Under the pieces are notes generated by a model. That model saw nothing but the letters and a program-made list of their open reading frames with translations, had not been told where the DNA came from and did not search any database. A stretch of 64,000 nucleotides of DNA from Herbidospora galbida (GTDB lineage Bacteria; Actinomycetota; Actinomycetes; Streptosporangiales; Streptosporangiaceae): assembly GCF_005233835.1 (NCBI RefSeq), contig NZ_SZQA01000001.1, positions 434,001 through 498,000 of the forward strand, written 5' to 3'. Below are positions 8,419 through 16,196 of this stretch, piece after piece. The stretch's first letter is position 1, and each line of letters begins with the position of its first letter. Both the position numbers and the translations under genes were made by a program.

Positions 8419-8694
8419 TCAGTCCTCGGTCGGGAAGAAGTGGACGCGGGCCACGACGGTGACGACCGAGGCCAGGGCCGCGAGGTCGTCGTCGGCCGCC
8501 TCGGGGCGGACCGCCGTCGCGTACCGTCCGGTCAGGTCGGCCAGGGCCGGGCCCTCGGCGCGGTCGGCGGCCGGCTGCGAGGGACCGCGCAGGTCCTCCA
8601 GCGCGAGGAACATCGGGATGCCCTCCCGCTCCAGGGCGCGCCGTTCGTTCTCGGCGAGGATCGCGCCCGGGTCGGGGTGCGGGGTGAGACTCAT
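8419..8694 (-). CDS. Small conserved-looking protein of unknown function
   Basis: The 91-residue soluble acidic protein reads PGAILAENERRALEREG at its start and ends VARVHFFPTED. A GAAGGAGCC ribosome site precedes the ATG. I do not recognise a family. Its stop lies one base before the ATG of the deacetylase-like gene, so the pair is probably translated together and may act together. It follows the aldolase gene by 11 bp, so it may be the distal part of the sugar operon that begins near 12.5 kb. Confidence 0.6.
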   Translation of the reverse strand: MSLTPHPDPGAILAENERRALEREGIPMFLALEDLRGPSQPAADRAEGPALADLTGRYATAVRPEAADDDLAALASVVTVVARVHFFPTED

Positions 8695-8705
8695 GGTCGG
8701 CTCCT

Positions 8706-9521
8706 TCAGTGGAGGACGCGCAGCAGATGGGCGACCTGCGCCCCGACGGCCGTCCGGGCGGGCCGCAGGTACTTGCGCGGGTCGACGGTCGTGTCGTCGG
8801 CCAGCACCCGCCGGACCTCGGCGGTGAACGCCTTGTTCAGGTGGGTGGCGATGTTGATCTTCGTCATGCCCGCCGCAACGGCCTGGGTGAGCCCGTCGTC
8901 GGCGACGCCCGACGAGCCGTGCAGCACCAGCGGGACGGGCACCGCCGCGCGCAGCTCGGCGATCAGGCGGAAGTCCAGCGCGGCGTCGCGGGTGAGCATC
9001 GCGTGGGAGGTGCCCACGGCGACCGCCAGGGCGTGCACCCCCGTCGCCGCGACATAGGCCGCGGCTTCGGCGGGGTCGGTCCGGGCTCCGGGCGCGTGCA
9101 CGCCGTCCTTCCCCCCGATCTCCCCCAGCTCGGCCTCCACGAACACGCCGGTCCGGCGCACCACCTCGGCGGTCGCGGCCACGTTCTCCTCGTACGGCAA
9201 CGCCGACGCGTCGAACATGACCGACCCGAAGCCCAGCTCCACCGCCCGGTCGACGAGGTCGGCCCGGGTGGCGTGGTCGAGGTGGACCGCGACCGGCACG
9301 GGAGCCTCGCGGGCGATCTCCAGGCAGGCGGCCCCGATGGCGGCCAGGCCGCCGTGGTAGTCGACGGTGTTCTCGCTGATCTGCAGGATCACCGGCAGTC
9401 CGGCCTGCGCGGCGCCCGCCACGATGCCCTGGGCGTGCTCGACCTGGATCACGTTGAACGCGCCCACTCCGCGACCGGCGGCGTGCGCGGCGGAGATGAT
9501 CTCGGCGGTGGGGGTCAGCAC
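8706..9521 (-). CDS. Class II ketose-bisphosphate aldolase (fructose/tagatose-bisphosphate type)
   Basis: The 271-residue protein shows the class II aldolase order: GVGAFNVIQVEHAQG, the zinc/acid segment VAVHLDHATR, EAELGEIGG, a glycine/serine phosphate-binding segment LVLHGSSGV with a zinc His, and KINIATHLNKAF. It would split a ketose 1,6-bisphosphate into dihydroxyacetone phosphate and an aldehyde, as in KbaY/GatY. The GTG start at 9521 overlaps the end of the kinase gene by seven bases. Stereospecificity for tagatose, fructose or a modified ketose cannot be read. It is the last clear metabolic step encoded in this arm. Confidence 0.88.
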   Translation of the reverse strand: MLTPTAEIISAAHAAGRGVGAFNVIQVEHAQGIVAGAAQAGLPVILQISENTVDYHGGLAAIGAACLEIAREAPVPVAVHLDHATRADLVDRAVELGFGSVMFDASALPYEENVAATAEVVRRTGVFVEAELGEIGGKDGVHAPGARTDPAEAAAYVAATGVHALAVAVGTSHAMLTRDAALDFRLIAELRAAVPVPLVLHGSSGVADDGLTQAVAAGMTKINIATHLNKAFTAEVRRVLADDTTVDPRKYLRPARTAVGAQVAHLLRVLH

Positions 9522-10405
9522 TCTCGCTCCAGTGGTTCTGTCGTGACGACGGTGAGATTGGCCCGGTAGGCGGCGTGGTCGGCCTGCCCGGCCAGGGGCG
9601 ACCTGACGGCGGCGGCCGACAGGGCGGCGGCGTGCTGCAGCGTCTCGGCCCAGTCCCAGCGGGCGACCACGCCCATGGCGATGGCCGCGACGGCGGCGTC
9701 GCCCGCGCCGGTCGGGTTGCCCTCGGCGAACGGCGGCACCGCCCGCCACAGGCCGTCGGAGGTGTCGGCGTGCAGGCCGCGGGGCCCGTCGGAGACGACG
9801 GCGGCGCGGGCGCCGAGTTCGCGCAGCCGCATCGCGCCGTCGCGGACGGAGGTCGCCGCGCCGAAGGTGCGGCTCAGCTCGTCGGCGTTGGGCTTCACGA
9901 CGTGGGGGCGGGCGGCCAGCGCGTGGACGAGGGCCTCGCCCTCGGCGTCCACGATCGTCGGCACGTCGCCGGCCAGCGCGGCCAGCACCGCGTAGGCGTC
10001 GGACGGCAGGCCCGGCGGCAGGCTGCCGGACATCACCACGGCGGAGGCGCGCGGCAGCCACGACCGGAAGTCGGCCAGGAAGGCGGCCCACTCCCCGGCG
10101 GAGATCGCCGGGCCGGGCTCGTTCAGCATGGTGACCTCGCCGGACACGACCGCGATCGTGCGGCGGGTCTCCCCGGCGATCGGCGTGAAGGCGTTCGGCA
10201 GACCGGCCGACGCGCCGAACCGGGCGTCGGCCAGGCCCAGCGCCGTCACCTCGTGGCCCAGCGCCCGCAGGAGGCGGGCCACGTTCAGCCCCTTGCCGCC
10301 CGCGCGCACCGCCACCTCGCCGACCCGGTTGGTGGCGCCCAGCCGCAGGTCGGCCACGCGGTAGGTGACGTCGTAGGCGGGGTTGAGCGTGACGGTGAGG
10401 ATCAC
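9515..10405 (-). CDS. 1-phosphofructokinase/tagatose-6-phosphate kinase-type PfkB kinase
   Basis: The 296-residue kinase starts MILTVTLNPAYDVTY, the N terminus typical of FruK/LacC enzymes rather than ribokinases. It has the substrate-side GGKGLNVARLL motif and the C-terminal GNPTGAGDAAVAA motif whose Asp is the catalytic base. It would phosphorylate a ketose phosphate to a ketose bisphosphate just before the aldolase encoded next door. The ATG overlaps the stop of the tautomerase-like gene by four bases. LacC-type activity on tagatose 6-phosphate and FruK-type activity on fructose 1-phosphate are both possible. Confidence 0.88.
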   Translation of the reverse strand: MILTVTLNPAYDVTYRVADLRLGATNRVGEVAVRAGGKGLNVARLLRALGHEVTALGLADARFGASAGLPNAFTPIAGETRRTIAVVSGEVTMLNEPGPAISAGEWAAFLADFRSWLPRASAVVMSGSLPPGLPSDAYAVLAALAGDVPTIVDAEGEALVHALAARPHVVKPNADELSRTFGAATSVRDGAMRLRELGARAAVVSDGPRGLHADTSDGLWRAVPPFAEGNPTGAGDAAVAAIAMGVVARWDWAETLQHAAALSAAAVRSPLAGQADHAAYRANLTVVTTEPLEREC

Positions 10406-10689
10406 CCGACGACCCCCGGATCGGGCCAGCAGACGAAGACGTAGTCGGGGTCGACGCCCAGGTCGGCGCCGAGCAGCGCCGCGGCCCGGCCGACCGCCGC
10501 GCGCATCAGCGCGGGGTCGCGGAGCCGCCCGCGCACGACGGCCGTGACGCCCTCGCCGTCGAGGGCGGCCAGCCGCTGCGCGACGACCGCGCCCGGCGGC
10601 AGGTCCAGGGCGTCGGCGACCGTGCGGGCCAGCCGGGCGGACAGGTCGTCGGGGACGGGGGCGGCGGTGGCGTACTGGACGAAGGGCAC
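10402..10689 (-). CDS. Small tautomerase-superfamily-like protein
   Basis: The 95-residue product begins Met-Pro (GTG CCC), so removal of Met would expose Pro1, the catalytic base of tautomerases. It appears to contain two beta-alpha-beta units: strand, PDDLSARLARTVADALDL, PPGAVV; then GVTAVVRGR, helix, GVDPDYVFVCW. This is the layout of MIF/CHMI-like tautomerases. The start lies two bases after the stop of the SIS gene and its end overlaps the kinase start, so it is part of the operon. Superfamily assignment is from pattern only. Confidence 0.55.
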   Translation of the reverse strand: MPFVQYATAAPVPDDLSARLARTVADALDLPPGAVVAQRLAALDGEGVTAVVRGRLRDPALMRAAVGRAAALLGADLGVDPDYVFVCWPDPGVVG

Positions 10690-10691
10690 GG

Positions 10692-11594
10692 CTACTCCAC
10701 GACGACCGAACGGGACAGGTGCTCGGGGCTGTCGCACTCCAGGCCCCGGTGGCGGGCGTAGGCGACGGCCAGGCGGTGCACCCGGACCAGCTCGGCCTGC
10801 GGGTCGGCGGTCGCGACGCGGAGCGTGGCGCCGGTCGCGTGCACGGCCTCGACGACGTCGGCGGGCAGCGGGGTGAGCGCCCACACGAGGCTGCGCGGGG
10901 AGGCGCAGGCGATCGGGCCGTGCCGGTATTCGAGGCTCGCGTACGACTCCGTCCACAGCCGGGCCGACTCGCGCAGCTTGAGGGCGGCCTCCTCGGCCAG
11001 GCCGCGCGCCCAGCCGGTGCCGAGGAAGACGATGTGGTCGTAGTCGGCCGGGTCGACGGCGAGCGGTTCGGCCAGCGCGGCGCGGGCGAGGTCCGGCAGG
11101 CCGGCCACGTCGTCGCCGATCGAGGCGCGCAGCAGGGTCAGCGCGGAGGTGGCGTAGCGGGTCTGCACGACCGAGCGCTCGTCGGCGAAGTCCATGACGA
11201 TCGTCTCGTGCGCGGCTTCGGTGATCGGCGAGCCGGGGGTGCCGGTGATCGCGATCGTGCGGGTGCGCCGCGACAGGTCGCGGGCGAGCCGGACCAGGTC
11301 GCTGGTGGTGCCCGAGCGCGACAGCAGGATCGCCGCGTCGTAGGCGTCGTCGTCGTCGAGTTCGGTGGCGATGGCGGTGCGGGTGCGGCCCTGGCCGAGC
11401 TGCTGACGGCGGCGGGCGTAGCTGTCGAGGATATAATAGGAGGTGCCGCAGCCGACGCCGAGCACGTTCGCGCCCGCGCCCGGCAGGGCGCCGGTCGCGG
11501 CGGCCAGCTCGATGGCACGGCTCCAGGTGTCCGGCTGGCTCTCCACTTCGGCCTGCGTGCGCCGGGCCAGCTCGGGGGCGGTCGTTGCGGTCAC
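10692..11594 (-). CDS. SIS-domain sugar-phosphate isomerase/deaminase (AgaS/GlmS-C-like)
   Basis: The 300-residue protein has two SIS domains. The first has NVLGVGCGTSYYI and LLSRSGTTSDLVRLA, the sugar-phosphate-binding SxSGxT motif. The second has IVFLGTGWARGLAEEAALKLRE and EYRHGPIA, as in the isomerase half of GlmS and in AgaS or FrlB. It would isomerise or deaminate an (amino-)sugar 6-phosphate to a ketose phosphate. Its GTG start overlaps the kinase stop (GTGA). Alternatives are fructosamine-phosphate deglycase or an isomerase for a modified hexose. Confidence 0.85.
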   Translation of the reverse strand: MTATTAPELARRTQAEVESQPDTWSRAIELAAATGALPGAGANVLGVGCGTSYYILDSYARRRQQLGQGRTRTAIATELDDDDAYDAAILLSRSGTTSDLVRLARDLSRRTRTIAITGTPGSPITEAAHETIVMDFADERSVVQTRYATSALTLLRASIGDDVAGLPDLARAALAEPLAVDPADYDHIVFLGTGWARGLAEEAALKLRESARLWTESYASLEYRHGPIACASPRSLVWALTPLPADVVEAVHATGATLRVATADPQAELVRVHRLAVAYARHRGLECDSPEHLSRSVVVE

Positions 11595-12517
11595 TTCTGG
11601 GTCTCCTGGAGATCGTGGACGGTGAGGGTGCCCGCGAGTTCGAGCGCCTCGGGGAGGGTGGGCTGCGCGGCGGTGCCGCCGAGCCCCTGGGTCGAGAGGG
11701 CGCCGCAGGCGGAGGCGACGCGCAGCGCTTCGGCGTGGGTGCCGCCGCGCAGGAGGGTGGCCAGGAAACCGGCGTCGAAGGAGTCGCCCGCGCCGGTCGT
11801 GTCGACCGGGGTGATCGCGGGGGCGTCCACGCCGAGCGCGGTGCCGCCGGGCAGGTTCAGGGTCGCGCCGTCGCCGCCACGTTTCACCACCAGGCCGCAG
11901 GTGAGCGGGCCGCCGTTGGCGCGGGCGATGTGCTCGGCCTCCTGCTCGTTCGGGAGCAGGTAGTCGAGGTGGGGCAGCAGCGCCGGCAGCCCGTGGTCGA
12001 AGGAGCGCGACGGGTCCCAGTTGGGGTCGACCGACGTCGTGCCGGCGAACTCCTTCACCAGGGCGGGCAGGCCCGCCCACAGGTCGTACTGGAGGAAGTA
12101 GGAGCTGACGTGCAGGTGCCGCGCGGCGGCGAGCGCCTCGGCGGGCACGTCGGCGGCGGCCAGGCGGCCGATCTCGCCGGGGAAGGTCAGCATGGCGCGG
12201 TCGCCCCGGGCCCCGAGCACCACCGTCATCCCGGTGCGCCGACCAGGTCTGCGCAGGCAGTAGCGTGTGTCGACCCCGCGCTCGGCCAGCCGGTCGAGCA
12301 CGAAGTCCCCGAGCCAGTCGTCGCCGACCACCCCGGCCATGGCGACGCGGGCGCCGAGCCGGGCCGCCCCGCAGGCGGTGATCGCACCGGAGCTGCCGAG
12401 GACGATCGTGGCATCCTCCACGAGCTCCTCGACCTGCCCGAACGTCGGCCGCACGTCGCCGCACTCGACGACGACGTCGGCGTTCAGCTCCCCTGCCACG
12501 AGGAGGTCGAATTCCAT
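11591..12517 (-). CDS. PfkB/ribokinase-family sugar kinase
   Basis: The 308-residue kinase has an N-terminal GELNADVVVE strand, the GSSGAITACGAARLG substrate motif in the position of the ribokinase GG motif, and VDTTGAGDSFDAGFL with the catalytic Asp. As the first gene of the arm, followed by SIS, tautomerase-like, second kinase and aldolase genes, it probably makes the first phosphorylation of the imported sugar. The ATG at 12517 overlaps the ATG of the divergent gene (CATG), so its promoter must lie inside that gene. The ribosome site is weak (AGGACG 9 bases away). Confidence 0.88.
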   Translation of the reverse strand: MEFDLLVAGELNADVVVECGDVRPTFGQVEELVEDATIVLGSSGAITACGAARLGARVAMAGVVGDDWLGDFVLDRLAERGVDTRYCLRRPGRRTGMTVVLGARGDRAMLTFPGEIGRLAAADVPAEALAAARHLHVSSYFLQYDLWAGLPALVKEFAGTTSVDPNWDPSRSFDHGLPALLPHLDYLLPNEQEAEHIARANGGPLTCGLVVKRGGDGATLNLPGGTALGVDAPAITPVDTTGAGDSFDAGFLATLLRGGTHAEALRVASACGALSTQGLGGTAAQPTLPEALELAGTLTVHDLQETQK

Positions 12518-12986
12518 GTCAGGTCACGTCCTGGTCGTCGGAGGAACGGGGATCCTGGCTCCGGCCGTGGTGGAACTGGCCGCCAGAGGGATGGTCGTTT
12601 CTGTCGTTTCGCGCAACAAACATCGCACTTCAGACATTGCCGACATAGTGCTAGCAGACGTTACAAATGTGCCCAGTTTCGTGACGGCCCTGGGTGACCG
12701 GCGGTTCGACCTGGCGCTGGCGTATCTGCCGTTCGGCGACCAGGCCGCCTGGGATGTCATCGACGCCCGCGCCGACCGGGTCGTCCAGGTGCTGACCAGC
12801 GCGTACGCCGCGCCGGACGGGCCGGAGCCCCCGCTGTCCGGCCGTCCGCGCCTGATCCTCGGCTGGCATCCGACCGGCCGGTGGCACACCCCCGAAGAGG
12901 TCTCCGCCGCCGCCCTGGGCCTTGCCTTCAGCGGAGACGACGCGGTGCTCGGCGTGACCCGCCCTTGGGGCGACCGCCCCGCCTGA
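12516..12986 (+). CDS. Short Rossmann-fold NAD(P)-binding protein
   Basis: The 156-residue protein begins MSGHVLVVGGTGILAPAVVELAARG, a beta-alpha-beta dinucleotide fold with a GGTGIL loop. It lacks the Tyr-Lys pair of full-length SDRs, and about half the usual length is missing. AGGAGG lies nine bases before the ATG, inside the kinase gene of the other strand. Codons 27-55 are rich in codons rare in this DNA (AAA, TCA, ATA, CTA, GCA, ACA, AAT), where the promoter for the leftward arm should lie. Cofactor-binding is supported; the reaction is unknown. Confidence 0.7.
   Translation: MSGHVLVVGGTGILAPAVVELAARGMVVSVVSRNKHRTSDIADIVLADVTNVPSFVTALGDRRFDLALAYLPFGDQAAWDVIDARADRVVQVLTSAYAAPDGPEPPLSGRPRLILGWHPTGRWHTPEEVSAAALGLAFSGDDAVLGVTRPWGDRPA
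12596..12621 (-). promoter_or_regulatory. Operator-like motif for the leftward sugar arm (copy 2)
   Basis: Read on the reverse strand this site fits GTTTnnTGCGyGAA, a 7-8 base gap, then rAACG. The same pattern occurs at 13095-13121 over the promoter of the rightward arm. It lies about 80 bp upstream of the kinase ATG, inside the coding region of the divergent gene. It is a candidate site for the DeoR regulator encoded at 17177. Confidence 0.4.
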
Positions 12987-13089
12987 TCGCGCACACCGAT
13001 CCCCCGAAACTCTCAAAAACACGCAGATCTGTCATTTCAGGACCGTAGAGACGGCTGTCGTGACTGTCAAGTGACCATTTTTGGATGTA

Positions 13090-13121
13090 TTGACGTTTTC
13101 TGCGTGAAGTTGATAGGAACG
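13090..13121 (+). promoter_or_regulatory. Promoter with overlapping operator-like motif (copy 1), ABC importer operon
   Basis: TTGACG at 13090-13095 is followed after 17 bases by ATAGGA at 13113-13118, a plausible -35/-10 pair. The motif GTTTTCTGCGTGAA begins at 13095 and covers the spacer and the -10 region, where a repressor would block polymerase. The stretch is clearly more AT-rich than its surroundings. The SBP start codon lies 34 bp downstream of the motif. Confidence 0.5.
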
Positions 13122-13154
13122 GCACACCAGGCCGGAGCCCAAGGGAGGCCCCCC

Positions 13155-14489
13155 ATGAATTTCAACCGCCGCCAGTTCCTCCGCGCGGCCGGCATGACAG
13201 CCGCGGGCGTCGCCGCGACGAGCGCCCTCGCCGCCTGTGGCGGCGGTGACGCCGGCACCAGCGCCCCCGCCGCCGCCGCGAGCGCCGGCGCGGCCACCGG
13301 CGACCTGACGTTCTCCGTCTGGGGCTCGGACGCCGAGATGGCCGCCTTCAACACCATCGCCCGCGCCTTCGAGAAGGCCAACTCGGGCGTGAAGGTGAAG
13401 GTGGAGCAGCTTCCGTACGACCAGATGCGCACCACCCTCGACGCCCGGCTGCAGTCGGGCCAGGGTCCCGACCTGTTCCGCGTCACCTACAACGACATCG
13501 GCATCTACAGCTCGCAGGGCGTGCTGGCCGACCTGTCGGCGACGATCGGCGCGGACTCGGGCCAGTTCATCGACGCCCTCTGGGCCGGCGTGCAGTACGA
13601 GGGCAAGCCCTACGGCGTCCCGCACCACACCGACACGAGCGCGATCCTCTACAACAAGGCGCACTTCGAGAAGGCCGGCATCACCGACGTGCCGACCACC
13701 CTCGACACCGCCTGGACCTGGGAGCAGTTCCTGGAGGTCGCCGAGAAGCTGAAGGCCGCCGGCACCGGCGCGACCGCCCCCTTCGGCGTCAACTGGCAGC
13801 AGTACGGCGCCTACCGCTGGTTCAACTGGCTGTGGCAGGCGGGCGGCAAGGCCCTGGGCCCCGACGGCAAGAGCGTCGTGTTCGACTCGCCGCAGGCCCG
13901 CCAGACCCTGGAGTTCACCAAGTCGTTCTACGACAAGGGCCTGATGCCGAAGAACATGATGGTCAAGACGGCCAACAGCCCCGACCTCGTGTTCGGCTCC
14001 GGCAAGATCTCCATGGCGTTCGTCGGCGACTTCCTGCTGCCCGACATCAGCAAGACCGCCAAGGGCATCGAGATCGGCGCGACCTTCCTGCCCAAGGGCC
14101 CGGGTGGCGCGGCCTCCGACCTGGGCGGCAACGCGGTCGCGGTGACCACGCAGAGCAAGGCGCCCGAGGCCGCCGCCGCGTTCGCCAAGTTCCTCGCCGA
14201 GCCGGCCAACATGCAGCTGTTCTGCGAGCAGACGACGGTGCTCCCGGCCCGCAAGGACCTGGCCGACGCGAAGCTGAACTACGCCGTCTCCCCCGATCTG
14301 ATGCCGGTCTTCCAGCAGCAGGCCACCACCATGCCCGCCGACCTGGTCCAGTTCGTCACCCTGCCCGGCTTCTCCGGCGTGAACGACGCGCTGGTGCAGA
14401 ACCTGGAGGGCTACTTCACCGGCGGCCAGTCCGCCGACGACACCGTCGGCGCGATCGGCACCGCGATCGAGAAGGCGCTGTCCGCCTAA
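13155..14489 (+). CDS. ABC transporter sugar-binding lipoprotein (Tat-exported, SBP family 1)
   Basis: The 444-residue protein has a twin-arginine signal NRRQFLRA followed by a hydrophobic segment and lipobox SALAAC, so Cys28 would be lipidated. A low-complexity Ala/Ser linker precedes the family-1 solute-binding fold (LTFSVWGSDAEM, FNTIARAFEKANSGVKVKVE, and the late FAKFLAEPANMQLF segment). It captures a sugar or oligosaccharide at the membrane. GGGAGG lies 6-10 bases before the ATG. Two permease genes follow directly; no ATPase gene is present, so a shared MsmK-type ATPase encoded elsewhere is expected. Confidence 0.92.
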   Translation: MNFNRRQFLRAAGMTAAGVAATSALAACGGGDAGTSAPAAAASAGAATGDLTFSVWGSDAEMAAFNTIARAFEKANSGVKVKVEQLPYDQMRTTLDARLQSGQGPDLFRVTYNDIGIYSSQGVLADLSATIGADSGQFIDALWAGVQYEGKPYGVPHHTDTSAILYNKAHFEKAGITDVPTTLDTAWTWEQFLEVAEKLKAAGTGATAPFGVNWQQYGAYRWFNWLWQAGGKALGPDGKSVVFDSPQARQTLEFTKSFYDKGLMPKNMMVKTANSPDLVFGSGKISMAFVGDFLLPDISKTAKGIEIGATFLPKGPGGAASDLGGNAVAVTTQSKAPEAAAAFAKFLAEPANMQLFCEQTTVLPARKDLADAKLNYAVSPDLMPVFQQQATTMPADLVQFVTLPGFSGVNDALVQNLEGYFTGGQSADDTVGAIGTAIEKALSA

Positions 14490-14500
14490 GAGGAGGCCCG

Positions 14501-15385
14501 ATGGCAACGGTCCGGACGCGGCGGGCGCGCGAGGCGCTGACCGGCCTGGCGTTCGCCGCACCGGCGGTGGCCGTCTTCGCGGTCTTCATGTTCTGGCCGC
14601 TGATCCAGGTGTTCTGGATCAGCCTCCAGCAGACCCGCGGTTTCGGCCTCGCCAAATGGGTGGGGCTGCAGAACTACCAGGAGATCCTGAGCGACAAGAT
14701 CTTCTGGACGGCGTTGTGGAACACCGCCCTCTACACCGCGATCTCGGTGCCGTTGTGCCTGGTCGCGGGCCTGGCGGCGGCGCTGCTGCTGAACAAGCGG
14801 ATGCCCGCCCGGGGGCTGATCAGGGCGATCTACTACCTGCCCGCGGTCATCTCCGGCGTGAGCAGCGCGCTCATCGGCGCGTGGCTGTTCAACGAGGACA
14901 TCGGCCTGGTCAACCGTATCCTCGACGTCGTCGGGCTCGGCCCGGTGCCGTGGCAGTCCGAGGGCGTGCCGGCGCTGCTGTCACTGGTGGCCATCAGCCT
15001 GTGGATCGGCCTCGGCTTCAACATGGTCGTCTACCTCGCCGCCCTCCAGGGCATCCCGCGCGAGGTGTTCGAGGCGGCCCGCTGCGACGGCGCCTCCCGC
15101 TGGGCGACGCTGCGCCGCATCACGATCCCGCAGCTCGGCCCGACCACGTTCTTCCTGATCGTGATCGGGATCATCAACAGCTTCCAGGTCTTCGACATCG
15201 TGTACGTCATGACCGGCGGCGGGCCCGGCAACTCGACCACGATGCTGGTCACCTACGCCTACTCGGCCGGCTTCGAGCAGCGGCAGCAGGGTTACGCCTC
15301 GGCCATCGGCGTCGTGCTCTACCTCATCGTCCTGGTCATGACGATCGTCCAGTGGCGTGTGAACAAGCGGAGGGACGTCGCATGA
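14501..15385 (+). CDS. ABC sugar-transporter permease 1 (MalF/UgpA type)
   Basis: The 294-residue protein has six predicted membrane segments and the cytoplasmic EAA loop EVFEAARCDGASRWATLRRITIPQL, which contacts the ATPase. AGGAGG precedes the ATG by five bases, and its stop overlaps the next permease start (ATGA). It forms the channel with permease 2 and receives substrate from the upstream lipoprotein. Confidence 0.92.
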   Translation: MATVRTRRAREALTGLAFAAPAVAVFAVFMFWPLIQVFWISLQQTRGFGLAKWVGLQNYQEILSDKIFWTALWNTALYTAISVPLCLVAGLAAALLLNKRMPARGLIRAIYYLPAVISGVSSALIGAWLFNEDIGLVNRILDVVGLGPVPWQSEGVPALLSLVAISLWIGLGFNMVVYLAALQGIPREVFEAARCDGASRWATLRRITIPQLGPTTFFLIVIGIINSFQVFDIVYVMTGGGPGNSTTMLVTYAYSAGFEQRQQGYASAIGVVLYLIVLVMTIVQWRVNKRRDVA

Positions 15386-16185
15386 CGCGCTATCGCCTGG
15401 CGTTCGCGATCACCGGGGCGGTCGCGATGCTGTTCCCGGTCTACTGGATGATCGTCACCGCGATCTCCTCCTCGGCCGACATGCGCGGCCCCGGACTGCA
15501 CCTGTGGCCGACGAGCGTGCGGTGGGAGAACCTGACCGATCCGCTGAGCAAGTTCCCCTACGGCATGTGGGCGGTGAACTCGGTGTTCATCGCCGTCGTC
15601 GCCGTCGTGCTGACCGTGGTCATCAACCTGATGGCCGGCTACGCCTTCGCCAAGCTGCGCTTCCCCGGCCGGAACGTGCTGTTCATCCTCATCATCAGCA
15701 CGCTGATGGTGCCCGTGCAGGTCGTGATGGTGCCGCAGTTCCACCTGGTGGTGGACTTCGGGCTGATCGGCAGCGACTGGGGCGTCATCGTGCCGCGCCT
15801 GGCCGAGGCGTTCGGGCTGTTCATGGCCCGGCAGTTCATGATGGCGATCCCCGACGAGCTGATCGAGGCCGCGCAGTGCGACGGGTCGAGCCAGTGGCGC
15901 ATCTTCCGCACGGTCGTGCTGCCGCTGTGCCGTCCGCTGATCGCGGTGCTGGTGATCTTCACGTTCATGTGGCGGTGGAACGAGTTCGCCTGGCCGCTCA
16001 TCGTGCTGAAAGACCCCGAGAGCTACACCCTCCAGGTCGGCCTGCTGTTCCTGAAGAACCAGTACGGCCAGGACTACGGCTCGCTGATGGCGATGTCACT
16101 GCTGTCGATGATCCCGATGATCATCGTGTTCGCCCTGTTCCAGCGGCACTTCGTCGAAGGCATGGCCCGATCGGGCATCAAGTGA
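15382..16185 (+). CDS. ABC sugar-transporter permease 2 (MalG/UgpE type)
   Basis: The 267-residue protein has six membrane segments and the EAA loop IPDELIEAAQCDGSSQWRIF. The C terminus FVEGMARSGIK is typical of MalG-type permeases. It overlaps permease 1 by four bases and is followed after 11 bp by the dehydrogenase gene, so transport and metabolism are in one operon. Confidence 0.92.
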   Translation: MTRYRLAFAITGAVAMLFPVYWMIVTAISSSADMRGPGLHLWPTSVRWENLTDPLSKFPYGMWAVNSVFIAVVAVVLTVVINLMAGYAFAKLRFPGRNVLFILIISTLMVPVQVVMVPQFHLVVDFGLIGSDWGVIVPRLAEAFGLFMARQFMMAIPDELIEAAQCDGSSQWRIFRTVVLPLCRPLIAVLVIFTFMWRWNEFAWPLIVLKDPESYTLQVGLLFLKNQYGQDYGSLMAMSLLSMIPMIIVFALFQRHFVEGMARSGIK

Positions 16186-16196
16186 GGACTCCCCCG

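Noticed and set aside
1-8700. Possible anti-phage or toxin-antitoxin system among small regulator genes
   Set aside because: All pairs are ordinary regulator-enzyme pairs; no nuclease, toxin fold or defence signature is present.
13155-16185. Importer considered incomplete because no ATPase is encoded
   Set aside because: This is normal for family-1 sugar importers in actinomycetes, which share one MsmK-type ATPase encoded elsewhere.
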